From the NCBI GenBank assembly GCA_036403035.1, contig DASWRT010000286.1, positions 1 to 11,104 on the forward strand: a stretch of DNA of 11,104 nucleotides. The letters run 5' to 3'. This document shows, in pieces, positions 6,006 to 11,104 of the stretch. This DNA comes from DASWRT01 sp036403035 (GTDB taxonomy: Bacteria > Pseudomonadota > Alphaproteobacteria > ATCC43930 > CGMCC-115725). The notes beneath the pieces were generated by a model. It saw only the letters and a list, made by a program, of their open reading frames with translations, searched no databases and was not told the DNA's origin. Every line of letters begins with the position of its first letter. The stretch's first letter is position 1. The translations under genes were made by a program, and so were the position numbers.

Positions 6006-6583
6006 GTTACGGCGCCGCTGCCGCTGCCGCCGTCGCGGAACGCCGCGATGCGCTCCGTCAGCCATGACCACGCCTCGCGCTCGCGCGGCCCAGCGGTCTT
6101 GCCGACGGCGATGTCGAGATATTCCATCTCGCGCTCGATCCTCTCCCAAGGGAGCATGTGCAGGCGGCTGACCAGGATCGCCGCCTCGATCACCGCGGCC
6201 TGGGCGCGGTTGAAGCCGTGAAATGGCCCGTGCAGCCGCTCATGCGCGACGCGGCAAACGAAGCGCGGGCGCACCTCGTCCTCCTCGATCTCGGCGACTT
6301 CGATCTCCTGATGGAAATGGACGCCCTCCAGCACGCGTCCTTTCACCTCGTCGGCCGGGCGCACCGGCCAGTCGCGCCGGCCGGTGAGGCAGCCGGCGAA
6401 GACGCGCACGTCGTCGGTGTGGTTGATCACGGCCTGCCGGAGATGCAGCAGATTGTCGAGCGTCGTCGACGGCCGGAACGGAGCCAGCACGGGCGTCTCG
6501 GCGTCGCGCCATATCACGCCCATCGGCGCGATATGGACGCGCCCTTCGGGCGACAGCGTCGTGATGATGCTCTCGATGATCAT
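6002..6583 (-). CDS. DUF447 family protein (predicted flavin-binding split barrel)
   Basis: This 193-residue protein of the DUF447 family is found in methanogens and in H4MPT-containing bacteria (the orf22-type gene as I recall it). The N-terminus MIIESIITTLSPEGRVHIAPMGV (HIAPMG at residues 17-22) resembles the first strands of FMN-binding split-barrel flavin reductases. Other conserved-looking parts are PSTTLDNLLHLRQAVINHTD, a charged segment EVAEIEEDEVRPRFVCRV, and the helix GFNRAQAAVIEAAILVSRLHM. The ATG at 6583 overlaps the stop of the DHPS-like gene (ATGA), and its own stop overlaps the mfnB start (GTGA), so it is tightly coupled on both sides. The reaction is unknown. Flavin-dependent reduction of a pterin or furan intermediate would fit the fold but is not shown by the sequence. 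Confidence 0.9.
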   Translation of the reverse strand: MIIESIITTLSPEGRVHIAPMGVIWRDAETPVLAPFRPSTTLDNLLHLRQAVINHTDDVRVFAGCLTGRRDWPVRPADEVKGRVLEGVHFHQEIEVAEIEEDEVRPRFVCRVAHERLHGPFHGFNRAQAAVIEAAILVSRLHMLPWERIEREMEYLDIAVGKTAGPREREAWSWLTERIAAFRDGGSGSGAVT

Positions 6584-8013
6584 TTCGCTTCGGTCTCGCC
6601 GCGCCGCGGCCGTTTGCGCCGCGCTTCGAGCGTCGGGCCGGGCGCGCGATGGATCATCTTGTCTTCCGGCGGCCGGTCGACGGCGCTCCCCCAGGACAGA
6701 TCCTCGTCCTGAACGTAGCGCTTGCCGAGCTGCCACGCGGTCTGTGCGCGGGCCAGCTCGACGCCGAGATAAAAGGCGTGCGCCCCGTCCTGCTCGACGC
6801 CGAGATGCGGGTACAGGTCGAACGCGTCGCGGGCGATATGGTGCCCGTCGCGGTTGTAGACGTGGATGCCGTCCTCGGCGATCTCTATGCGGAAATTGGC
6901 GTCGCGGATCTGCGCCGCCGTCTCGGCGATCTCGGCCGGGGTACTGGGGAAAGGCCGGCGGTCGCGCAACGCCATCAGGCTCGTGTCGATGCCGACCGGC
7001 AGGCGGCCCAGGCGCTTCGCCGCATGCATCAGCCGGCGCGCCCGGTCCCCCTCGTAGACCGCGCGCCGGCAATGCGGACTCTTCTGCACCGCGAGCACGT
7101 CGGTGATGTCGAGTTCGGCGATCATGCCGAACAGGATGGCGTTGACGCCCGTGGTATCAGCATCGGTCAGCTCGGTCAGGTTGCCGATGCCCATCAGGAT
7201 CCGCGTCTCCGGGAGGGTCCGCCGGACTGCTGCATAGCGCTCGATCGACGCGGTGACGCCGAACGGGATCGGGTCGAGGATCGGGTCGACGATGAACTCG
7301 CGCCCGCGCGCCGCGAGCGCCTCGGCCGCGCGGTACAGCGACGGCAGGTCGCCGTGCCGCGCCGGGATCAGCACCGGTACCGACGCAACCTCGTCGGCGA
7401 GGCCCAGCGTCTCCTCGGTCAGGCTCAGCAGGAACTCCGCGCCGGCGCGCCCGGCCCGGCGCAGCTCGTCGAGGTCGGCGGAATCGGCGCTGACCCGGAA
7501 CCCGGCCTCGCGCAGCGCGGCGATCGTCTCTTCGAGATGCGGGAACGGGGTGTCGGGAAGGCAGCCGACATCGATCACGTCGGCGCCGTCGGCCGCGAGG
7601 TCCCGCGCCTTGGCGAGAATATCCTCGACCGGCATCCGCGGCGCGTCGACGATCTCGGCGAAGATGCGGACATCGTACTGGCTCAGATCCACCGGCTGGG
7701 CCGCGCCGCCGAGCCATTCCGGCAGGTCGTGCAGATCCTCCGGCCCGCGCTCGAACGGCACGCCGCCGCCGAACGAAGCGGCGACCGCGTCGAGATCGCC
7801 GCGGCAGTGACCCGGCACGACCACCCGCGCGCATCCCTCGACCGTTTCCGGCGGCAGGCGGCGGCGGATCAGGTCCGCCGTCATCAGCGCCGCCACTTGG
7901 ATGCCGACATCGTGGACCGCCCAGTCGAGGACGGGCTTCTTGAGATCGGACAGGACCTGACGGAGGCGACGCTCCGCGAGGTGTCCGGTCAGGAAGAGAA
8001 CGCGGTCAGGCAT
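6580..8013 (-). CDS. Dihydropteroate synthase-like protein of the H4MPT pathway
   Basis: This 477-residue protein has three parts. Residues 1-about 120 form an N-terminal domain beginning MPDRVLFLTGHLAE. Residues about 120-340 are a DHPS-like TIM barrel with VEDILAKARDLAADGADVID followed by VGC, FRVSADSADLDELRRA, EFIVDPILDPIPFG and ILMGIGNLTELTDADTTGVN. The C-terminal domain (about 375-445) contains IHVYNRDGHHIARDAF and AFYLGVELARAQTAWQLGKR, a pattern also seen in DUF4346-like domains related to MtrA. It is much longer than folate-type DHPS (about 280 residues), which argues against ordinary sulfonamide-target folP. The probable role is joining the pterin to the ribofuranosyl-aminobenzene moiety in tetrahydromethanopterin synthesis, but this is inference. 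The start at 8013 is chosen because the recognisable N-terminus begins there; the upstream frame is Arg-rich shadow. It overlaps the MfnE-like gene by 25 nt, and no strong ribosome binding site is seen. Confidence 0.92.
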   Translation of the reverse strand: MPDRVLFLTGHLAERRLRQVLSDLKKPVLDWAVHDVGIQVAALMTADLIRRRLPPETVEGCARVVVPGHCRGDLDAVAASFGGGVPFERGPEDLHDLPEWLGGAAQPVDLSQYDVRIFAEIVDAPRMPVEDILAKARDLAADGADVIDVGCLPDTPFPHLEETIAALREAGFRVSADSADLDELRRAGRAGAEFLLSLTEETLGLADEVASVPVLIPARHGDLPSLYRAAEALAARGREFIVDPILDPIPFGVTASIERYAAVRRTLPETRILMGIGNLTELTDADTTGVNAILFGMIAELDITDVLAVQKSPHCRRAVYEGDRARRLMHAAKRLGRLPVGIDTSLMALRDRRPFPSTPAEIAETAAQIRDANFRIEIAEDGIHVYNRDGHHIARDAFDLYPHLGVEQDGAHAFYLGVELARAQTAWQLGKRYVQDEDLSWGSAVDRPPEDKMIHRAPGPTLEARRKRPRRGETEAK

Positions 8014-8615
8014 GGGAGCCGCAGCCGGTCGGCGAGCCGTCCCTCGTCGCCGGGTCCGAGGATCGCGACGTCCAGCCCGGCCGCGAGGCGCGGGAAGGCG
8101 TCGTCGACGATGCCCGACGCGGCGAGGTCGGCGAGGTTGGCCCCTGGCGGAACGGCGGCGGCGGACTTGACGAGCACGAGCCCCGCGGCGCCCAGCCGGC
8201 AGGCGAGCCAAGCCGCAAGACTGTCCGACGTCACCGTCCAGGAGGCCGGAAGCTCATCCTCGCCGGCAGCGAGCGCGAGGCCGCTCGGCCGCCAGATCGG
8301 GATGCGGCGCCGCAGCAGCGCGTCGCGGATCGCGCCGAGCGTGGCGCAGGGCTCCGCCAGCGGTTCGGCATCGGCCAGCATCACCGCCATTTGCTCCATC
8401 GCGAGGAGCGCCATCTCATGCGCCGCGCGGTCGGAGAAACCGTGCGCCCGCTGCGCGGCGCGGACCGCATCGGCGAACGGGCCGCCGCCGGGCACCAGGA
8501 CCGCGCGCCCGGCGCCGCCGAGCCGCGTCAAGGCGCCGAGCCAGCGATGGACCGTGCCGGCCTCGATCAGACTGCCGCCGAGCTTGACGACGATAATGCC
8601 GGTTGGGGGTATCAC
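7989..8615 (-). CDS. MfnE-like amino acid kinase family protein
   Basis: This 208-residue protein has the amino acid kinase fold. Methanogen MfnE, in the same family, phosphorylates 5-(aminomethyl)-3-furanmethanol phosphate to the diphosphate that MfnF then uses. Visible motifs are IIVVKLGGSL (residues 7-16, nucleotide-binding Lys11 and Gly loop), AVLVPGGGPFADAVR (GGG at 43-45), SWTVTSDSLAAWLACRLGA (125-143) and LVLVKSAAAV. Length and motifs match the furan-kinase type better than acetylglutamate or aspartate kinases, which are longer. The start is GTG at 8615, overlapping the stop of the FolB-like gene (GTGA). The presence of mfnB and the mfnD- and mfnF-like genes nearby makes the methylofuran role likely. 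The exact substrate is inference from the methanogen pathway. Confidence 0.88.
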   Translation of the reverse strand: MIPPTGIIVVKLGGSLIEAGTVHRWLGALTRLGGAGRAVLVPGGGPFADAVRAAQRAHGFSDRAAHEMALLAMEQMAVMLADAEPLAEPCATLGAIRDALLRRRIPIWRPSGLALAAGEDELPASWTVTSDSLAAWLACRLGAAGLVLVKSAAAVPPGANLADLAASGIVDDAFPRLAAGLDVAILGPGDEGRLADRLRLPCLTAFSS

Positions 8616-9064
8616 GTCGGTTCGGACGGCACGGGCCGGCCGCCATCGCCCGGCAACTGGCGATAGCGCTCGATCTCGATGCCGACACCCTCCGCCTCCT
8701 GGTACACGTCGAGCTTCTCGACCCGGACGCGGACGGATTCCACCCGCTCATCCTCCAGGCACGAAGCGGCGATCATTTCGCCGAACGTCTCGACGAGCTG
8801 GATGTGGCCGGACCGGCCGATGGTCTGGATCGCCTCGACGACGGTCTCGTAATTGAAGACCTTGTCGAACTCGTCGGTCAGCCCGCCGCGCCGGTCGACG
8901 ACGGCAAGCTCCGCGTTGACGCGTACGGTCTGCGGCGCCTGCTTCTCGAAATCATAGATCCCGATCCTGCACGGCACGATCAGGTTCCGCACGAAGACGC
9001 GGTAGGTTCGTGTCGCAACGCCCGTCATGCCGAGCGCGGCGGCGAGTGTCCAGTCGTCTGCCAT
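8612..9064 (-). CDS. Dihydroneopterin aldolase-like protein (FolB family)
   Basis: This 150-residue FolB-type protein has a tunnel-fold aldolase/epimerase pattern. FolB cleaves dihydroneopterin to 6-hydroxymethyl-dihydropterin, a precursor shared by folate and tetrahydromethanopterin. Conserved-looking residues are IVPCRIGIYDFEKQAPQTV (Glu40, pterin-side acid), FNYETVVEAI (Tyr72), LVETFGEMIA (Glu92) and VRVEKLDVYQEAEGVGIEIE (Lys117, general base). It opens the five-gene minus operon. The start at 9064 gives an extra 12 residues before a second ATG at 9028; neither has a clear ribosome binding site, so the shorter form is possible. Clustering with the DHPS-like gene suggests a pathway-specific copy for H4MPT rather than the housekeeping folate enzyme. 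Confidence 0.88.
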   Translation of the reverse strand: MADDWTLAAALGMTGVATRTYRVFVRNLIVPCRIGIYDFEKQAPQTVRVNAELAVVDRRGGLTDEFDKVFNYETVVEAIQTIGRSGHIQLVETFGEMIAASCLEDERVESVRVRVEKLDVYQEAEGVGIEIERYRQLPGDGGRPVPSEPT

Positions 9065-9071
9065 TCAGCTC

Positions 9072-9101
9072 AGCATGCCCGAACGCCGGACACGTTGACA
9101 A
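9072..9101 (-). promoter_or_regulatory. Weak candidate promoter for the minus-strand cofactor operon
   Basis: On the minus strand TTGTCA (9101-9096) matches a -35 box in five of six positions. CATGCT (9077-9072), 18 nt further, is only a fair -10. If real, transcription would start almost at the ATG at 9064, which would favour either a near-leaderless transcript or the internal ATG at 9028. This was judged by eye only. Confidence 0.22.
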
Positions 9102-9109
9102 TCGGCATC

Positions 9110-9126
9110 GCCCCGAAGACCGGGGC
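9110..9126 (-). terminator. Small hairpin between the Cys-containing small gene and the folB-like gene
   Basis: A perfect 6-bp stem, GCCCCG / CGGGGC with a 5-nt loop, lies 32 nt after the stop of the small minus-strand gene. No T-run follows on either strand, so it is at best a weak or Rho-assisted terminator. Confidence 0.3.
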
Positions 9127-9158
9127 GCACGCGGCCGTCCGGTCCGGCCGGTCGACGC

Positions 9159-9365
9159 TCAGGTCGGTTCCTCGCGCCGAGCGCTGCTCTCGCAGCGCCA
9201 GCCGGAAAGCAGCCACTTCGGGTGCTCCGAAAGCCACTGGGCGGCATATGCTTGGCCTTGCATGGCGCAGGTCCGAAGCGACAGCTCGGCCCCCATCGCC
9301 GGCCGCTCCTCCTGGCAGGAGGCGGGCGAAGACATCATGCAGACGACAAGAACCAGCTCGATCAT
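9159..9365 (-). CDS. Small conserved-looking Cys-containing protein, unknown function
   Basis: This is a 68-residue protein starting MIELVLVVCMMSSPASCQEE. It has four cysteines (9, 17, 33, 58) and a Trp-rich C-terminal half, QWLSEHPKWLLSGWRCE. The shape (short hydrophobic start, Cys pair, AQW.SEHP.W....WRC) resembles small hypothetical proteins I recall from other alphaproteobacteria, so I think it is real despite its size. The start at 9365 is preferred over the longer frame because the preceding 31 residues are Arg/Ala-rich shadow. It lies on the same strand as the folB-like operon, 94 bp upstream of it, and is divergent from the exported-protein pair. The start is too short and weakly cleavable for a clear signal peptide. 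The function is unknown. Confidence 0.6.
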   Translation of the reverse strand: MIELVLVVCMMSSPASCQEERPAMGAELSLRTCAMQGQAYAAQWLSEHPKWLLSGWRCESSARREEPT

Positions 9366-9612
9366 GGCTCGGGTCCGACTACCAGAACGGTGGGCGCGAG
9401 CCGGCGCCTCGGCTCGGGACGAGCTGCCGGCTTTTCTCCATCGAACATAGTGCGCCACGAAACCATTCCAACGGCATCGTCCTGCGTTGACGGGAGCGCA
9501 CGGTTGCCGGCGAAGGCGACTGCTGCCACGTTAACCGTAATCCGTCCGGCGACGCCGGACACCCGCGGAACCGGCGGAAACCGGCAGCGCAGCATCTGGG
9601 AGGAAAGAAGGA
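9366..9612. other. Intergenic region between divergent genes
   Basis: These 247 nt separate the small minus-strand gene from the exported-protein pair. They must hold promoters for both directions, but I find no convincing -35/-10 pair: TTGACG (9487-9492) and TTGCCG (9504-9509) lack a -10 at proper spacing. The plus-side ribosome binding site is clear (GGGAGG at about 9598-9603, then AAGGA next to the ATG at 9613). Confidence 0.6.
9544..9560. repeat. Perfect short inverted repeat in the leader of the exported-protein genes
   Basis: GTCCGGC and GCCGGAC flank GAC, forming a perfect 7-bp stem or a dyad that could be an operator. It lies 52 nt before the start at 9613. In such G+C-rich DNA short dyads arise often, so no regulator is proposed. 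Confidence 0.35.
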
Positions 9613-10308
9613 ATGCACCATTCCGAACGGAATTGCCTCTTGGCCTTGGCAGCGGCGGCGATGACGGCGGCGGCGCTCGCCGCGGCGGCGCCGACGGCGC
9701 ATGCCGCCGCCGAAGACCGGCCGTTGAGCCCGGCGCAGAGCGCCCTGTTCGACAGCAATCATCTCAAGAACGTCCCGCGGCCAGAGACGATCGACTATGC
9801 GTTCCGCCGCGAGGAGCCCAACGCCGCCCCGGTGGAGGACCGGATCAAGATCGAGATCCGCGAAATCCGGGACGACGGCAAGAAGAACGTCTGGACCGAC
9901 TTCCTGAGCGCCGACCGGCACATCAATTTCGAGCCGGCGATGGGGTTCAACGGCAACCCGCTCCTGATGTTCGTGCTGGAGCGCGACGTCGCCGAGATGC
10001 ACCGCCTCACCGGCGGATCGACGACCTATTTCCGGAACCGCATCCGCGACGCGTTCGCCGACCACGCGACGGTCAGTCCGACCACGATCGCCGTCGACGG
10101 GCACGACCAGCCGGCGACCGAGATCGCGGTGCAGCCTTTCCGCGACGACCCGATGATCGAGCGTTTCAAGGAGTTCCGCGAGAAGTCCTACGACTTCATC
10201 CTGTCCGACGCCGTCCCCGGAACGTTCTACAGAATCGCGACGCGCGTACCGAAAGAAGGCGGGACCGCGCGGACGGAGAGCGTCACCTATGAAGGAGTGG
10301 AGCAATGA
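9613..10308 (+). CDS. Exported protein of unknown function, paired with the next gene
   Basis: This 231-residue protein has a clear Sec-type signal peptide: a short polar start (MHHSERN), an Ala/Leu-rich hydrophobic core to about residue 26 and a likely cut after AHA (about residue 31). The mature part has no cysteine and no membrane segment. It contains conserved-looking stretches such as IDYAFRREEPN, NVWTDFLSADRHINFEPAMG, LMFVLERDVAEMHRLTGGS with TTYFRNRIRDAF, and KSYDFILSDAVPGTFYRIATRV. I recognise no domain with a known activity. A strong ribosome binding region (GGGAGGAAAGAAGGA) precedes the ATG. Its stop overlaps the start of the next exported protein (ATGA). Position beside a SoxYZ-like carrier suggests a periplasmic accessory role near a quinoprotein dehydrogenase; this is inferred from context only. 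Confidence 0.85.
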   Translation: MHHSERNCLLALAAAAMTAAALAAAAPTAHAAAEDRPLSPAQSALFDSNHLKNVPRPETIDYAFRREEPNAAPVEDRIKIEIREIRDDGKKNVWTDFLSADRHINFEPAMGFNGNPLLMFVLERDVAEMHRLTGGSTTYFRNRIRDAFADHATVSPTTIAVDGHDQPATEIAVQPFRDDPMIERFKEFREKSYDFILSDAVPGTFYRIATRVPKEGGTARTESVTYEGVEQ

Positions 10309-10703
10309 AGGGCGCCGGCCCGAGCCGCCGATCCGCGGCCGCCGCTGCTGCCGCGGCCGTCGCCATCGCGACGATGCTTGCGCCGATCGGATCGCTGCGC
10401 GCCGCCACGCCGGCGCCGGCGAGCAACGATTATCCGACATCGGCGCGCGCGGACTACGTGATCGGCTGCATGGCGGCGAACGGCAACACGCGCGAGGCGC
10501 TGATGAAATGCTCCTGCGCGCTCGACACGATCGCCGGCCTTATGCCGTATCAGAAGTACGAGGAAGCGGAAACCGCGCTCAGCCTACAGGTCGGCGGCGG
10601 CGTCGGCGGGCGCGTCGGCCTGTTCCGCGACCCGCCCGAACTCAAGCAGGTGATCGAACAGCTCCGGCAGGCGCAGGCGGAGGCGAACCTGCAATGCTTC
10701 TGA
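10305..10703 (+). CDS. Exported CxC-containing protein of unknown function
   Basis: This 132-residue protein has a signal peptide: basic start MKGAGPSRRS, an Ala-rich core, and a cut near residue 33 after SLRA. The mature part of about 100 residues holds four cysteines (55, 69, 71, 131), including CSC in MKCSCALDTIAGLMPYQKYE and a C-terminal QCF, so disulfides or a metal/heme-thiol role are possible. No CxxCH heme motif is present. AAGGAG at 10292-10297 lies 7 nt before the ATG, inside the end of the upstream gene, with an ATGA overlap: a coupled pair. As I recall, similar small proteins occur beside quinoprotein dehydrogenase-associated SoxYZ-like genes, as here, but their function is not established. 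Confidence 0.82.
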   Translation: MKGAGPSRRSAAAAAAAAVAIATMLAPIGSLRAATPAPASNDYPTSARADYVIGCMAANGNTREALMKCSCALDTIAGLMPYQKYEEAETALSLQVGGGVGGRVGLFRDPPELKQVIEQLRQAQAEANLQCF

Positions 10704-10730
10704 GCACGCTCCTCCCGCCGCCGTCTTGCG

Positions 10731-11104
10731 CTACATCTGCGCCTGCGGCCGCACCGGCCAGCTCTGCTCGAAATGGCGCTGGTGGCTGTCGTCGATCTCG
10801 GCCTTCAGCTCGCCCGATCCCGCGCCGGGAACGAAGGCAAAGGTGAAGGTCGGGTCCTCGCTGATCGCGATGTCGCCGTCGATCGTCATCAGCGGCTTGC
10901 CGTCATAGGTGATGCGCACCGACTGCACGAAGTCGGCCGGGATGTAGTTCCGCGTCAGCTGGTCCATCTGCAACCCTGAGCTGTTCGGGTGACTGATGAG
11001 CAACTTGGCGGCAATCGCGGCCGGCTCGTCCGGCGGACGCTTTCCCTCGATGACGAGCTTCATCTTGCCGAGGCGCTGCATCGCCAGCGCCTGATCCTTG
11101 CCGG
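10731..11104 (-). CDS. Quinoprotein dehydrogenase-associated SoxYZ-like carrier, C-terminal part
   Basis: This is the C-terminal end of a SoxYZ-like fused carrier; the frame is open to the right edge, so the SoxY-like N-terminal domain and signal peptide are outside the window. The visible part matches SoxZ: LLISHPNSSGLQMDQLTRNYIP (HP..SG motif), FVQSVRITYDGKPLMTID, then DIAISEDPTFTFAF and the terminal strand region before RHFEQSW. In true sulfur oxidation SoxYZ carries thiosulfate-derived sulfur on a SoxY cysteine. The fused type is found beside PQQ-dependent methanol/alcohol dehydrogenases and its role there is not settled. It is convergent with the exported pair, with 27 bp between the stops and no terminator in that gap. 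Confidence 0.88.
   Translation of the reverse strand, partial: GKDQALAMQRLGKMKLVIEGKRPPDEPAAIAAKLLISHPNSSGLQMDQLTRNYIPADFVQSVRITYDGKPLMTIDGDIAISEDPTFTFAFVPGAGSGELKAEIDDSHQRHFEQSWPVRPQAQM

Noticed and set aside
6580..8013. Calling the DHPS-like gene folP
   Set aside because: It has extra N- and C-terminal domains, is far longer than folate DHPS and sits in an H4MPT/methylofuran operon.
6649..8856. 735-residue open frame on the plus strand opposite the DHPS-like and kinase genes
   Set aside because: It is antisense to genes with clear motifs and start/stop coupling, and its composition is typical of the mirror frame of GC-rich coding DNA.
9095..9100. Perfect TTGACA on the plus strand
   Set aside because: No -10-like sequence follows at 16-18 nt and no plus-strand gene starts nearby; the next plus-strand gene is at 9613.
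9379..10440. 353-residue minus-strand frame opposite the exported pair
   Set aside because: The plus-strand genes have signal peptides, good ribosome binding sites and ATGA coupling; the minus frame has none of these.

Overview
The window is very G+C-rich and carries a block of 'archaeal-type' one-carbon genes. The marker gene is an unmistakable formaldehyde-activating enzyme (fae), which points to a methylotrophic or C1-oxidising proteobacterium. The order ATP-grasp / CitG-like / fae and the CCCTCTCCCGC-type palindromic repeats fit an alphaproteobacterium of the Rhizobiales/Hyphomicrobiales kind best; that placement is inference from gene order and style, not from a marker tree.

Layout. Positions 2-2202 (+) hold the 3' part of a RimK-type ATP-grasp ligase, a CitG-like protein (10-nt overlap) and fae, closed by a strong hairpin terminator at 2231-2258. 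A HisA-like TIM-barrel gene (2259-2990, -) lies in inverted orientation. It is divergent from an MfnD-like ATP-grasp gene (3005-4276, +) with only 14 bp between the two start codons. The MfnD-like gene is coupled (ATGA) to an MfnF-like ASKHA-fold protein (4273-5325, +). Facing them is a five-gene minus-strand operon in which every junction overlaps: a FolB-like aldolase (9064-8612), an MfnE-like kinase (8615-7989), a dihydropteroate-synthase-like protein (8013-6580), a DUF447 protein (6583-6002) and MfnB (6005-5208). The two convergent operons overlap tail to tail by 118 bp.

How the genes fit together. Fae condenses formaldehyde with (dephospho)tetrahydromethanopterin. Homologues of methanogen MfnB, MfnD, MfnE and MfnF make the aminomethylfuran core of methanofuran, so here they should make methylofuran, the C1 carrier of the formyltransferase/hydrolase complex. 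The FolB-like and DHPS-like proteins look like pterin-side enzymes for tetrahydromethanopterin. The RimK-like, CitG-like, HisA-like and DUF447 proteins are typical companions of this pathway whose exact steps I cannot assign.

The right end (about 9100-11104) is different: a small Cys-containing protein (9365-9159, -), two coupled exported proteins of unknown function (9613-10308 and 10305-10703, +), and the SoxZ-like end of a SoxYZ-like carrier (10731 to the window edge, -). This type of carrier usually accompanies PQQ-dependent alcohol dehydrogenases, so this flank may belong to periplasmic methanol/alcohol oxidation.

The most unusual feature is an array of four palindromic repeats (about 3482-3736) inside the mfnD-like gene. 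It stays in frame without a stop and adds about 85 Pro/Gly/Arg-rich residues just before the ATP-binding glycine-rich loop.
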